Shown here piece after piece: positions 44,128 through 52,848 of a DNA stretch of 64,000 nt. The notes under the pieces are model-generated. The model did no database searches and was not told the DNA's origin. It saw only the letters and a program-made list of their open reading frames with translations. The stretch is from [Scytonema hofmanni] UTEX 2349 (GTDB taxonomy: Bacteria > Cyanobacteriota > Cyanobacteriia > Cyanobacteriales > Nostocaceae), in the NCBI RefSeq assembly GCF_000582685.1, contig NZ_KK073765.1, positions 88,559-152,558 of the forward strand. Reading direction: 5' to 3'. How positions within the stretch are numbered: position 1 is the stretch's first letter; each line of letters begins with the position of its first letter. A program made the translations under genes and the position numbers.

Positions 44128-44904
44128 TTAAAGTTTGACGAGGTAATTTGCTATTTCTTCTAAGATACTAACTGCGGGGTGGTTTTTTTTCCACAGAGCA
44201 AGTGGAAGATGTGCTTGTGATGCGCTTGGAAAATCTATTGATTTAGGAATAGGGGTAGTTATGTGGACGCGTCCTTCCATTTGGTTTTTGATGGCTTCGA
44301 GTATACCTGATTGTTGCAGGGTGCGTTTGTCGTGCTGGGTTGGGATAAAAGCTGCAATTTGTAAGTCTTTGTGTCCTCCTTTTTTAAGACGGGCAATTGT
44401 TGTTAGTAGTTGTTCTGTGGCTGCATAGCATTTATATTCTGTCTGGACTGGTATCAATATATGGGTAGCAGCAAGCAGGCTCATGATGCTTAAATAGCCC
44501 AGTGAGGGAGGGCAATCTATCAAGATGTAATCGTATTTATCAGCTATTGGTTCAAGTAGAAATTTTAGTTTTTGACGGTTGTCGGTTGTAATATCGCGGA
44601 CTAACTCTAGTTCAGCACCAGCTAAAGCATTATTACTGGGTACAAGATGCATCTTGTGGATGGGTTCGTGCCAAATATCTAGGTGTGCGCGTTCGGTGAC
44701 AGCAGCATATATTGTCTGCTCGGATTTTAGTTCTTTGGGTTCAATCCCCATGAAGGTTGTCAGGCTGGCTTGGGGGTCCATATCGACAAGTAGGACTTGG
44801 TGTTTTTGTGCAAGATGATACCCCAGGTTGTGTACAGTTGTTGTTTTTCCAGCACCACCTGACTGGTTAAATGCGGCAATTATCTTGGTCTTTTTGTTGT
44901 ACAT
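44128..44904 (-). CDS. parA: ParA partition ATPase
   Basis: A 258-aa type Ib-size ParA. KKTKIIAAFNQSGGAGKTTT carries the Walker A (SGGAGKTT here, with Ser in place of the usual signature Lys), then LLVDMDPQASLT (Walker A' D) and YDYILIDCPPSLG (Walker B). I start it at ATG 44904 because three 20-bp repeats lie directly upstream; a GTG at 44973 would translate through those repeats. Forms an operon with parB and drives segregation of the plasmid. Confidence 0.85.
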   Translation of the reverse strand: MYNKKTKIIAAFNQSGGAGKTTTVHNLGYHLAQKHQVLLVDMDPQASLTTFMGIEPKELKSEQTIYAAVTERAHLDIWHEPIHKMHLVPSNNALAGAELELVRDITTDNRQKLKFLLEPIADKYDYILIDCPPSLGYLSIMSLLAATHILIPVQTEYKCYAATEQLLTTIARLKKGGHKDLQIAAFIPTQHDKRTLQQSGILEAIKNQMEGRVHITTPIPKSIDFPSASQAHLPLALWKKNHPAVSILEEIANYLVKL

Positions 44905-44905
44905 A

Positions 44906-44965
44906 GGTAATTGGGTTCTTAAATATGTAATTGAGTTCTTGAGTAGGTAATTGGGTTCAAAACTA
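44906..44965. repeat. Three 20-bp direct repeats at the parA start
   Basis: GGTAATTGGGTTCTTAAATA and two near-copies run head to tail at 44906, 44926 and 44946 with exactly 20-bp period. Their position against the parA ATG suggests an autoregulatory operator or a partition site. Confidence 0.7.
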
Positions 44966-45350
44966 ACTGTCACACGCCCTTAAAATCCTTACCTTATGGA
45001 AGTATTATATTCGCTCTTGTGTTACAGTTTTACAAATAAGAAGCCGTAGATAGGTTAACTCTACTATTTCTGACGGTTCAATGAGTGCATTTTTGAGGCA
45101 CGGAAAATTGAGAAATCTAGTTTTGCTCAAGGTTTGAGATATGCGAGGTGTATTAGCCTTCATAAGCAATACTTTGTCTAAGATGCTCGCCTAAGACAGC
45201 GCCCGTTCTGCCATAAGCGATAAGCGAGCAAAGCGCCCGCACTATATAAGTGCAACTCTATCAAACGGTAATAAAAAAAGTAAAGAAAATAATGTCAGGA
45301 TGAGTGTTTAGACTCACACTAACATTATTCTCAAATGGGATCGGAATTTG
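44966..45350. other. Spacer with dispersed repeat words and a terminator
   Basis: No gene is supported. A GC-rich patch lies at 45186-45242 (AAGCGATAAGCGAGCAAAGC ...). A hairpin at 45288-45329 (AATAATGT against ACATTATT, with partly paired interior) lies just beyond the gene at 45351 and is probably its terminator. Confidence 0.5.
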
Positions 45351-45866
45351 TTAAAATGCCGGCATCTCGCTTAGTTCCTCATCGCTATCGCTGGAAATAT
45401 TTTCTTCTAGCAATTCTTGTGCGAAGTCGGGAGTTTCTTCTTTTGTAGATTCAAATTGCACTAATTCCTGAATTGTTTTTCCAGTTGAGATGAACCCTCT
45501 AATTACGAGGCTAGCAACTTTTTCTTTGTAGCCTTCTCGTTCGTTGACTTGTAAGTCGATGTATCCGGTAGCTATGCCTTGGGAGTTTCCCCCGGAACAT
45601 TTGATGTCTACGGCTGGGATACCTTTGGCACGGTAGGAAATTTCATCTATTACCGCCCCATCTTTACCCCGATAGCTAAATTCAGCTATTCCGTAAGTGA
45701 TTAAACTACCCAATGAGTCGTGGGACTCATTGACGCTTTTGATTACTACTGTTGCGTTGGTTTCAATCATGATGTTGTAAAACAATTCACTAAACGAACA
45801 ATGCCCCAACCGATTGTTCTGGGCTGGGGACTTGACGAAGATATTTTTAGTAATTTGCGTTAGCAA
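45351..45866 (-). CDS. Unknown protein with acidic, PAF-ending tail, downstream of ssb
   Basis: The frame allows 171 aa from TTG 45866 (overlapping ssb by 20 bp) or 139 aa from ATG 45770; the second start fits the conserved-looking part, TNATVVIKSVNESHDSLGSL onward. The core is beta-rich (IAEFSYRGKDGAVIDEISYRAKG, GIATGYIDLQVNEREG, VASLVIRGFISTG), which could be an OB-like fold. The tail is acidic (ISSDSDEELSEMPAF) and recalls the acidic tip of SSB proteins, which the neighbouring ssb lacks. Function otherwise unknown. Confidence 0.5.
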   Translation of the reverse strand: MLTQITKNIFVKSPAQNNRLGHCSFSELFYNIMIETNATVVIKSVNESHDSLGSLITYGIAEFSYRGKDGAVIDEISYRAKGIPAVDIKCSGGNSQGIATGYIDLQVNEREGYKEKVASLVIRGFISTGKTIQELVQFESTKEETPDFAQELLEENISSDSDEELSEMPAF

Positions 45867-46230
45867 TGCTTGCGGTTTGTTTTTCTTCTTTATAGGATTT
45901 ATCCTCGTTCTTTGGAGAACCTAATAATTCGATTGTTTGAACCGTTACTATTGGTTTAGACCGCATTGCACCTGAATTTTTGTCTGTCCACCTATCGAAT
46001 CCAAATTCACCTACTATAGCGATTTGTGTTCCCTTTTTAACGTAATTTGCAATTACCTCGGCGGTTGAACCCCAGGCGATAAGGTCGAACCATAATGCAT
46101 TTTCACTTTTGTAAGGAGGTCTAACTGCAACCGAGATACTTGCTTTTACCGAGCCACTTTCAAAATAACGGATTTCCGGGTCTTGACCGCAGCGTCCGAC
46201 AATTGTGATGCGATTGAGATACTCGCTCAT
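45847..46230 (-). CDS. ssb: Single-stranded DNA-binding protein
   Basis: A 127-aa OB-fold SSB: LNRITIVGRCGQDPEIRYFESG, VAVRPPYKSENALWFDLIAWG, and ANYVKKGTQIAIVGEFGFDRW are all typical. It covers ssDNA during plasmid replication or transfer. The usual acidic DDDIPF-type C-terminal tip is missing; the protein ends ...SIANANY. The shared hairpin motif lies 36 bp upstream. It is the first gene of a pair with 45351. Confidence 0.88.
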   Translation of the reverse strand: MSEYLNRITIVGRCGQDPEIRYFESGSVKASISVAVRPPYKSENALWFDLIAWGSTAEVIANYVKKGTQIAIVGEFGFDRWTDKNSGAMRSKPIVTVQTIELLGSPKNEDKSYKEEKQTASIANANY

Positions 46231-46266
46231 AAAATTCGTTGAATTTCCTAATACTTCAAATTATTT

Positions 46267-46285
46267 TTGCGTAAGCACCTGTCTT
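46267..46285 (-). promoter_or_regulatory. Shared hairpin motif, copy 5 (weaker)
   Basis: On the gene strand: AAGACAG, GTGC-TTAC-GCAA, 36 nt before the ssb start. Three of four stem pairs hold. Confidence 0.45.
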
Positions 46286-46412
46286 GTTTGTGGTTGTTTG
46301 CGACTGGATGGGGGATATCCACAATTTTTCTAATATCTGGCTATCTTGTTTATCTATTGGTAGAAAAGTTATAGATACGGGAAATATATATGTATCGATT
46401 TATTAATTATTT

Positions 46413-47402
46413 ATGGAAACATTTAAATTGGAAGTAGATATAGCACGCTCTTTTAAATCAAGATTTATCAAATGTAAGTTAGTCTTGCTTGCTCTAATGT
46501 GGATGCAATATGATGAAGACCAACACGGAGATGGAAGTGCTAATTACTCGTCGCCTTTATTTGTAGACAATTCCGAATGGTGGGATAGAAATGGTGGTTC
46601 CGATGTCGAACATTTTAGAAAGGTATCTAATACAGCTCGAATTGGTGCTTGGGATGAGGTGATGTCACTTTGTTTGGTAGACCTTCTTTCTCCCAACCCA
46701 ACTTGCTTGCATGATGCTTCCTATTCTGCTCTTGTGGCAATTCTCATGTATCTTGTAGATAATGAGCTTGAGGGAAGATTTATCAACTCTACCGACCAAT
46801 ATTTTGCTCGCAAGATCGCTTATCAAAGCTTAAAAACTTTGGGTGAGAAATATTTTATTGGCACAGATAGTTTTTCTCTAACTGGAATTGAGGACGGAGA
46901 TCCTTTGATGTGGGGGTTGGCGCTACATTATCTTGCGCTTGAGGTTGTAGCTATAGGTGATTTTGGTATGGCGAATAGCGATATAGATGAAGAGGGAATT
47001 GAAGATTTCCTGGACAATATGGATGATGTTGAAAGGGCTGAGTTTAACATTCAACTTGGGTTTCTGCCAGATGGTTATTTTCAGGTCTTGCCCTATGTTG
47101 AAAAATGGACTGACCGCACCGCAGTTTTATCAAGATTAATCCATAGGATAGTGTATTACATATTTGTTGGGCATGGGTATGATGCTAATTGCCTTAACGA
47201 GATAATGTTGATTCCGTTTAATTCTCGCGTCCCCACTACTTTTCAATCGTTGTTGGTTGCTGCTGTTTATCGGGTTGGTTATTTTATAAGTAATACGGGT
47301 GTTGAGGAATGGCAGGAAAGTAGAAACTGGTTTTTATATGAGGCTTTTTCTAATTTATTACCCTTCTATAACAGGGGTAGAAAAGATGCTGCGGGATTGT
47401 AG
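46413..47402 (+). CDS. Unknown 329-aa protein
   Basis: I do not recognise this protein. It is largely helical with hydrophobic helices that are not long enough to call membrane spans, an acidic run near residue 190-205 (DIDEEGIEDFLDNMDDVERAE), many Trp and Tyr, and no known motif. It is divergent from ssb and stands alone on the plus strand among replication genes, closed by its own terminator. A transposon or phage origin is not indicated. Start ATG 46413 has no strong ribosome-binding site. Confidence 0.5.
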   Translation: METFKLEVDIARSFKSRFIKCKLVLLALMWMQYDEDQHGDGSANYSSPLFVDNSEWWDRNGGSDVEHFRKVSNTARIGAWDEVMSLCLVDLLSPNPTCLHDASYSALVAILMYLVDNELEGRFINSTDQYFARKIAYQSLKTLGEKYFIGTDSFSLTGIEDGDPLMWGLALHYLALEVVAIGDFGMANSDIDEEGIEDFLDNMDDVERAEFNIQLGFLPDGYFQVLPYVEKWTDRTAVLSRLIHRIVYYIFVGHGYDANCLNEIMLIPFNSRVPTTFQSLLVAAVYRVGYFISNTGVEEWQESRNWFLYEAFSNLLPFYNRGRKDAAGL

Positions 47403-47409
47403 GGAAAAA

Positions 47410-47435
47410 ATCAGGTTGGTTTAACCAATCCTGAT
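47410..47435 (+). terminator. Terminator of the gene at 46413
   Basis: ATCAGG-TTGG pairs with CCAA-T-CCTGAT with one bulged base, starting 8 bp after the stop codon. Confidence 0.6.
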
Positions 47436-47460
47436 AATACTTTGCTTGATTTGGGGTTGC

Positions 47461-47485
47461 ACAACTATAACTGCATGATAGTTGT
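47461..47485 (-). terminator. Hairpin after the gene at 47493
   Basis: ACAACTAT (47461-47468) pairs with ATAGTTGT (47478-47485), with a C-rich to T-rich flank. It lies 8 bp beyond the minus-strand gene. Confidence 0.55.
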
Positions 47486-47492
47486 TGGTTGT

Positions 47493-48143
47493 TTAAAAAA
47501 GTGATAATTGGGGATTATTTTCCTCTGTAGATTGATTGTTTAAGAGGGGTTTTTGCTTAAGCTTTTTACCCCATTCGTTGCTTGCACCCTTTACCACATA
47601 AGCACGGATATCGGCAGCAAGAGTTTCATAATCATGCTGAATTTGTTTGTAATCGATTGAGGTTATACCAATACTTTCCCAAAGTTTATCGTAATCATAA
47701 TTTGGAAATGGTTTGTGTTTGGAGAGAGTAGCATGTGAAGCCCAAAGGTATACGTTTGTCCACTCCCAAGATAGTGGAACTTCAAAAGTAATCGGCATCA
47801 TTACAGCAAGCACTTCGCTTGGCGTAGCAAGTTTCCCTACCTCACCTTTATCTACCTCCTCTAGGATTGTATCTAGTCTATCGATTGCGATTGCTTGCCA
47901 CACCCAACTGGAAATAGTATCTCTCCATTCTCGCCCACCAGTGATTGTGGGACCAGCTAAATATTTAATTAATTGTGCATCCACCTCTGCTAGTTCTAAC
48001 AAACAGGCGAATACCTTTCTATCCATCCCCATGCTGGCTAGAATCTTAAGCATTTTTTGGATATTTGGAGTTAGTATTTTTTCTCCTTTTAATTTACTAT
48101 TTTTGATTGTTTGTTCAATATCAAACAGGCTTTGTTGTTGCAT
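47493..48143 (-). CDS. Unknown protein with terminal beta-clamp-binding peptides
   Basis: A 216-aa protein of unknown family. It starts MQQQSLFDIEQ and ends NPQLSLF. The final QLSLF matches the canonical beta-clamp-binding peptide exactly; the N-terminal QQSLF is a second near-match. The body is helical (NIQKMLKILASMGMDRKVFACLLEL, WVWQAIAIDRLDTILEEV). I start at ATG 48143 since GGAGG lies 4 nt upstream and the next ATG out lies within the terminator hairpin of holB. It probably works at the plasmid replication fork. Confidence 0.65.
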   Translation of the reverse strand: MQQQSLFDIEQTIKNSKLKGEKILTPNIQKMLKILASMGMDRKVFACLLELAEVDAQLIKYLAGPTITGGREWRDTISSWVWQAIAIDRLDTILEEVDKGEVGKLATPSEVLAVMMPITFEVPLSWEWTNVYLWASHATLSKHKPFPNYDYDKLWESIGITSIDYKQIQHDYETLAADIRAYVVKGASNEWGKKLKQKPLLNNQSTEENNPQLSLF

Positions 48144-48162
48144 TTTAACCTCCATATAAAAA

Positions 48163-48192
48163 GCCATCAGCTAATTATTACTAGCTAACGGC
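48163..48192 (-). terminator. Hairpin after holB
   Basis: GCCATCAGCTA (48163-48173) pairs with TAGCTAACGGC (48182-48192) with wobble or mismatched positions inside. It supports the start at 48143 of the next gene. Confidence 0.5.
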
Positions 48193-48216
48193 TACATTCA
48201 TCTTTGGTGGATTTTT

Positions 48217-49029
48217 TTAGCGCAAGAGTAGGTTATCCCATACGTTTCTAGGTGATACGTGACATTGAAATTGTTCTCTTGCTGTCGTAAAGAAAGCAAG
48301 CAATCCCGTATTTTTAGTCTTTTCCCAGCATCTTGTCTCTAAGTAGGTGAGTAATAAAGCTTGAGTTGATTTATCCTGTTTACTTGTCCAATTACTCACT
48401 TCCAGGGCTGTAATTACATTTTTGGGAGGTAATTGTAATTGGTCGAGTATGCTTTCTGGTATGGAATTTAACAGACTGTGGAATGCGATCGCACGACCAG
48501 GACTGCCTAAACAAAGTTCGAGTATGTCTTGGTGGAGGTAGATTTTATAGTTTTCCAGAATAGTTTTTAGTTCATCAATAGGTAGTTGAGCAAATGGGAT
48601 TATTTGACACCTACTTTTTATGGTAGGCAGTATATTCTGGGCTTGGGATGTAATGAGGATAAATATTCCTTTTCCTGGTGACTCTAAGATTTTAAGTAAG
48701 GCGTTGGCGGCGTTTAGCGTGATCCTGTCGCAGTCGTGGATAATTACTATTTTGCGATCGCCTTCAATGGGAGAAGTTGAAAGAAAGGTGATCGTTTCCC
48801 GTACCTGTTCTACTCCGATAGTAGAATTGCCTTCTTGCGGACGCACTTCCAGCATATCTGTGGTGCTACAGATGTAGTCAGCAAATAGTCGGGCAGTTTT
48901 GGTTTTACCTACCCCTTCGACGGTGCTGGTAAATAGGTAGGCGCTTGAAATTTGATTTTGGGCAATCGCATTATTTAAGATTAGTTTTGCGGTATCCTGC
49001 CCAACTATCTCGTTAAAGAGGTTGTTCAT
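48217..49029 (-). CDS. holB: DNA polymerase III delta' subunit-like clamp loader
   Basis: A 270-aa AAA+ protein of the delta' type: NEIVGQDTAKLILNNAIAQNQ, a P-loop GVGKTKT, VIIHDCDRITLNAANALLKILE and the SRC motif TIKSRCQIIPF. It is the stationary clamp-loader subunit, working with delta and tau/gamma to load the beta ring. It lacks the C-terminal collar length of chromosomal versions. It overlaps holA by 4 bp (ATGA), so the two are translationally coupled. Confidence 0.83.
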   Translation of the reverse strand: MNNLFNEIVGQDTAKLILNNAIAQNQISSAYLFTSTVEGVGKTKTARLFADYICSTTDMLEVRPQEGNSTIGVEQVRETITFLSTSPIEGDRKIVIIHDCDRITLNAANALLKILESPGKGIFILITSQAQNILPTIKSRCQIIPFAQLPIDELKTILENYKIYLHQDILELCLGSPGRAIAFHSLLNSIPESILDQLQLPPKNVITALEVSNWTSKQDKSTQALLLTYLETRCWEKTKNTGLLAFFTTAREQFQCHVSPRNVWDNLLLR

Positions 49030-49979
49030 AGGGTGCAGATTTTGATGATGGTGGGGGTGAAGTTGTCAATGCCAGACTTGAGTTCACCTTCAAGTTGGAT
49101 TAGTGCTATGAGTATTTGTTTGAGTTTGACGACGCTTACAGCCTCGACTTCTTTTTTGAGGAAGTACAGCCTTTTGGGGTTGCTGAGTTCGGCGAGTGTT
49201 GAGATTTTATTGTCGGACAGTTTTTCTTCTACCCCAGCTTTCGTAATTAACCAAGTGCGGAAGTAACTTATGAGGGTGGCGATTATTTTGAGAGGGTGTT
49301 CGTCCTCAACTAGTAGGCGGTGGAGTATTTGCCCTGCTGTATCGGCTCTACTATTTTTAATGGCGTGGGCGAGTTCGGTACAGCTGATATTGTTGTTGCT
49401 TATAAGTGACTGAACATCTCCTAACTCCAATTTTTCCCCCTGAGCGTAGATAGCAAGTTTGGTTAATTCGCTATCGAGCCGTGCAGTATTGTTTCCAATT
49501 GCCTCCACTAGATAGGTAGTGGCGGTGGGGACAAGCTCTAAGGAATGGGTTTTTACTGCTGCTTGAATTAGTTTTTCTATTCCTTGTTTATCCCAACTGG
49601 GGATGAGAGGAAATTCTTCAACTTCGGCGTGTTTGAGTAGTGCTTTGACGACTTTGCTTCTACCATCAGGTTTCCAAAGTGAGGTAATTAAAAGTAGGTT
49701 TAGAGTAGGTACTTTGTCAAGATTTTTTAAGAGTGAGGAAATTATTTCATCCGAACATTTATTGAATATTGTCCCATCTGTAATGTGGACAATCTTTCCA
49801 CCTTCCCCTAAGGGAACTGTCATTACCTCTGTTATTGCCTGGGGTATTGCTGCTGCTTTGTTATCAACTCGAATGTAGTTGAAGATTTCCCACTCTTGGG
49901 TAGTAAAATCTTTAATTAATTCTTCTACCCTTTTTGATATTGAGTGGATATCTTCCCCATAAATTAATTTTACTGGCAT
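49026..49979 (-). CDS. holA: DNA polymerase III delta subunit-like clamp loader
   Basis: A 317-aa delta subunit: MPVKLIYGEDIHSISKRVEELI at the start (domain I), LLLITSLWKPDGRSKVVKALL, IPSWDKQGIEKLIQAAVK, LVEAIGNNTARLDSELTKLAIYA (the conserved GN...L..EL.KL motif), then the C-terminal HPLKIIATLISYFRTWL region. It opens the beta ring. Coupled with holB by a 4-bp overlap. Nothing lies upstream in the same operon; a 187-bp spacer with a perfect hairpin separates it from the next gene. Confidence 0.83.
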   Translation of the reverse strand: MPVKLIYGEDIHSISKRVEELIKDFTTQEWEIFNYIRVDNKAAAIPQAITEVMTVPLGEGGKIVHITDGTIFNKCSDEIISSLLKNLDKVPTLNLLLITSLWKPDGRSKVVKALLKHAEVEEFPLIPSWDKQGIEKLIQAAVKTHSLELVPTATTYLVEAIGNNTARLDSELTKLAIYAQGEKLELGDVQSLISNNNISCTELAHAIKNSRADTAGQILHRLLVEDEHPLKIIATLISYFRTWLITKAGVEEKLSDNKISTLAELSNPKRLYFLKKEVEAVSVVKLKQILIALIQLEGELKSGIDNFTPTIIKICTL

Positions 49980-50115
49980 GGGTATCTTGCTAAATTTTTA
50001 TATAGAAGTGCGTTAGCTAGCAAGTGGTGGTAAATAAATTTTCAAGTTATTGATATTTTTAGTTAGTCATTTGGAGTTATTATGTACATGATTTTTTGTA
50101 TATTTAATGTGAAAA

Positions 50116-50153
50116 ATATTACCACAGACTTATTAATTAGTCTGTGGTAATAT
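50116..50153 (-). terminator. 15-bp perfect terminator hairpin
   Basis: ATATTACCACAGACT (50116-50130) pairs exactly with 50139-50153 around an 8-nt loop, just beyond the gene at 50167. Confidence 0.8.
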
Positions 50154-50166
50154 CAAGTTTATCTTT

Positions 50167-50952
50167 TTATCGGATTTCCTTGTTGCCAACCGATTGTATA
50201 TCAACTTTACTTTGGTTGACATCTTGAACTGAATTTATAACTTGCTGAGTACCGTGATATTTGCGCCAGCCATCTAACTCGTTTAGGTATTGCAACAGCG
50301 CAGATGAACCAGCTACCTGATATAGCGAGATGGCTGATTCCCACTCCCGAAAATTTGCTTTTTTATCGTTGAGAATTTTGATAATGGCACTGGGAAGTTT
50401 GTATCGAGTGCCACTATCTAAATTAATGTGCGGTGTGGTTTCTAGAAGTAGTTCCTGTTCGGATAGGGGTACACCGCCATCTTTAAGATTTATCTCGTTT
50501 AGTTGGGCAGTTATACCTTCAAGAGGTAGGGTTTGTTGGGTTATACGGGCGACTAATATTTTCTGTTTAGTCTTCCTAGATTTGACAACTACAGGATTTT
50601 TGGGAATGGGTATTAAGTAGCTTTGTGGAAGTTCAAGTGATAGCTGTTCTTTGAGTCGGTAGGGTAAGGTTTGTTTTTGGGCTGGGGTAATCTCGTAGGA
50701 GAAATTGGCTGTTTGTCTGGGGTCGCCAAACTTTCGGAGTTTGATTCTTACCTTGTAAGATATACTTCCTTGAATGAGTGTATGGCTGTCAAGAACTGTA
50801 GGTATGCTATGTTCCCACCATACAATTTCAACAACTCGGTCGCCGTCTAATGAGTTATAGACATTGGTTAATCTGGCGTAGGGCTTTCCTTCAAGGAAGT
50901 TATTTAACCACTTGCGTTGATTTTTGTTGAGCAGTGATAATTTTTTAGCCAT
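50167..50952 (-). CDS. Unknown protein in operon with family B polymerase
   Basis: A 261-aa protein of unknown family. The N-terminal half is basic and beta-rich (GDRVVEIVWWEHSIPTVLDSHTLI, SYKVRIKLRKFGDPRQ), the C-terminal part helical (REWESAISLYQVAGSSALLQYLNELDGW). It has QLSLELP and QTLPLEG stretches that recall clamp-binding peptides but do not match them well. It starts 2 bp after the polymerase gene, so a polymerase accessory role is plausible. Confidence 0.55.
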   Translation of the reverse strand: MAKKLSLLNKNQRKWLNNFLEGKPYARLTNVYNSLDGDRVVEIVWWEHSIPTVLDSHTLIQGSISYKVRIKLRKFGDPRQTANFSYEITPAQKQTLPYRLKEQLSLELPQSYLIPIPKNPVVVKSRKTKQKILVARITQQTLPLEGITAQLNEINLKDGGVPLSEQELLLETTPHINLDSGTRYKLPSAIIKILNDKKANFREWESAISLYQVAGSSALLQYLNELDGWRKYHGTQQVINSVQDVNQSKVDIQSVGNKEIR

Positions 50953-50954
50953 TG

Positions 50955-52769
50955 TTAGAAAAGAGTCAATTGTTTACCGCTGTTTAGCATTTTAGGGTTT
51001 GCAATTTGCAGGATTTCTACTCGTTTTTGGGCGAGTAATTTGATGTAATACTGTGATGAATACTTTTGTAGGCTGTTGATGTCTGTTACACCCAGAATGC
51101 TGTAATAATAAGTCACGACATCTCCGGGTTTTCCAAGTTTGAGAAGTTCTTTTTCACCCTCTTTAATTCTGCGAGTAATGCACAAGTTTTCTTTTGGGTA
51201 TTCCCTTGATAAAATATGGGATAAAATGTGGGTGTAATACTCTTCTGCGGCTGATATATCTTGGATTAGGAGAGTTAAATACTGAATGGAAAACTCTTTC
51301 TCTAGTTGCGAGCGATCGCGATTGCGCCAGTTCCCCTTGGTAATGATTTTCCCGTCCGGAAGCCATAAAAGGTAGTTTTTGGTTCCTCTTTCCGGGATAA
51401 ACATCGCCGAAGCGATAAACTCTAGTTTGACGGTTATCCCTTCAGGCAGTTGAGATTGAAGTAAACTATGTATCTCTTCTGGGTTGGGGTGGGTGAAAAA
51501 CACCCCGTCAGTGTCAACTTCCACGGGAGTACCCCCTTCATAAGTGATAATTTCAATCATGAGTTTGAGTACCCTTCTGCTGTAGGCTGTCACCAAAGCC
51601 GCAGCCTCCATATCGTTGAAGGCGAGTTCAGATGTGCCGAAGAAGCCAAACTCGGAGTTAGCTAGAACTTTGACAGATTCTCTCTTCTCCTTGGCAGCAA
51701 TATCCCCTTTCTCGGCAAGTTGTTCCAGTCTTGATTTTTCATTCACCAGATATTGCAGGATACTTAGCCCAATACGGTCTATATCCTTGATTGAGCAAAT
51801 ACCCTTGTCTAGCATTGCCCAAGGGTGCATTGAGCTAATGTCTGCGTATCCGACCTTTCTATACAGTCCAGGGATAGAGTAGGCCATGCCTCCCTGGAAC
51901 TTGTACTTGCGATCGGGTTTGGGTTTTATCCCTTGGTAGTGATGCTCAAATATTCGCTCCCATTTGGTACCATTACCAGCTAGTGCTAACTGCTGGAGGT
52001 TCATTCCCGGTACTACCAGCGCTTCGTAATAGTATGAAGGTACAAGTCTGTTAGCAATTAACCGGGTGTCTTCGAGGTCGTAGATGAGGTACTCTTTTAA
52101 ACGTTTCCACCCCCTACTGTTTAGACCATCTTTCCAACAAGCTAAAATTTCCTCATAGGAAAGAACCAGTCTGGTGTTTTGGCGCAGTCCCATGTCCAAC
52201 ACAACCTTTTTAAGCGACCTTCCGTTGGTTAGCTTTTTGGTGACAAAATCCCACCTGAGAACGCAGATATAAACGTCTACATGCTGGCTATTTTTGACAA
52301 ATACCTCCCGAATTTTTAGCGGTTCGCCGCGTACCTTGGCAGTTCGGATAGTCCGAGGTTTGGATGCAATTTTAAATGGGTGTTTTATGCCATGCAGGTT
52401 GGATCTAGTGATAACGAATGGAATGTCAAATTCCATCCCGTTGTAGGTGAAAATTACATCTGGATTTTTCTTCTTTAGGTGATTGAAAAAGTCTGTGATA
52501 GTTTGTGCTTCTGAAATATTCATAAAAACAGTAGGATATCCCATTTCATCCATACACCCGATGGCATAAATGCGATTTTCAATTGGGTCTATACCTGCTG
52601 TTTCAATATCGACAAATAACTGTGAAAGTTCCTGGTATGGCTTGAGTTGTACTTGCGGTTGCCAGGGTTGAATTGGAGTGGGGTCTTTCCAATAGATGTC
52701 TAGTTTGTCTTCATCGACAATGATTATACCCCTAGACTTTTTGACAAAATCCCTGTGGTTATAACTCAT
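50955..52769 (-). CDS. Compact family B DNA polymerase with proofreading exonuclease
   Basis: A 604-aa PolB, short for the family (usually 750 or more). Exonuclease motifs: FVDIETAG (D54, E56), FTYNGMEFD (N110, D115), YDLED (Y230, D234). Polymerase motifs: A YADISSMHP (D310), B KVLANSEFG (K367, N371), C VDTDG (D419, D421; Gly for the usual Ser). The protein ends GKQLTLF, a C-terminal beta-clamp-binding peptide, so it probably replicates the plasmid with the clamp encoded at 54593. All catalytic carboxylates are present. It forms an operon with the gene at 50167. Confidence 0.88.
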   Translation of the reverse strand: MSYNHRDFVKKSRGIIIVDEDKLDIYWKDPTPIQPWQPQVQLKPYQELSQLFVDIETAGIDPIENRIYAIGCMDEMGYPTVFMNISEAQTITDFFNHLKKKNPDVIFTYNGMEFDIPFVITRSNLHGIKHPFKIASKPRTIRTAKVRGEPLKIREVFVKNSQHVDVYICVLRWDFVTKKLTNGRSLKKVVLDMGLRQNTRLVLSYEEILACWKDGLNSRGWKRLKEYLIYDLEDTRLIANRLVPSYYYEALVVPGMNLQQLALAGNGTKWERIFEHHYQGIKPKPDRKYKFQGGMAYSIPGLYRKVGYADISSMHPWAMLDKGICSIKDIDRIGLSILQYLVNEKSRLEQLAEKGDIAAKEKRESVKVLANSEFGFFGTSELAFNDMEAAALVTAYSRRVLKLMIEIITYEGGTPVEVDTDGVFFTHPNPEEIHSLLQSQLPEGITVKLEFIASAMFIPERGTKNYLLWLPDGKIITKGNWRNRDRSQLEKEFSIQYLTLLIQDISAAEEYYTHILSHILSREYPKENLCITRRIKEGEKELLKLGKPGDVVTYYYSILGVTDINSLQKYSSQYYIKLLAQKRVEILQIANPKMLNSGKQLTLF

Positions 52770-52848
52770 TAACTAGAGATTTTTCTAATTGTGAATGAAA
52801 GATTTTTCGCGTTCAGGATATATTGCAATGCTTGTGGGTATTGACTGT

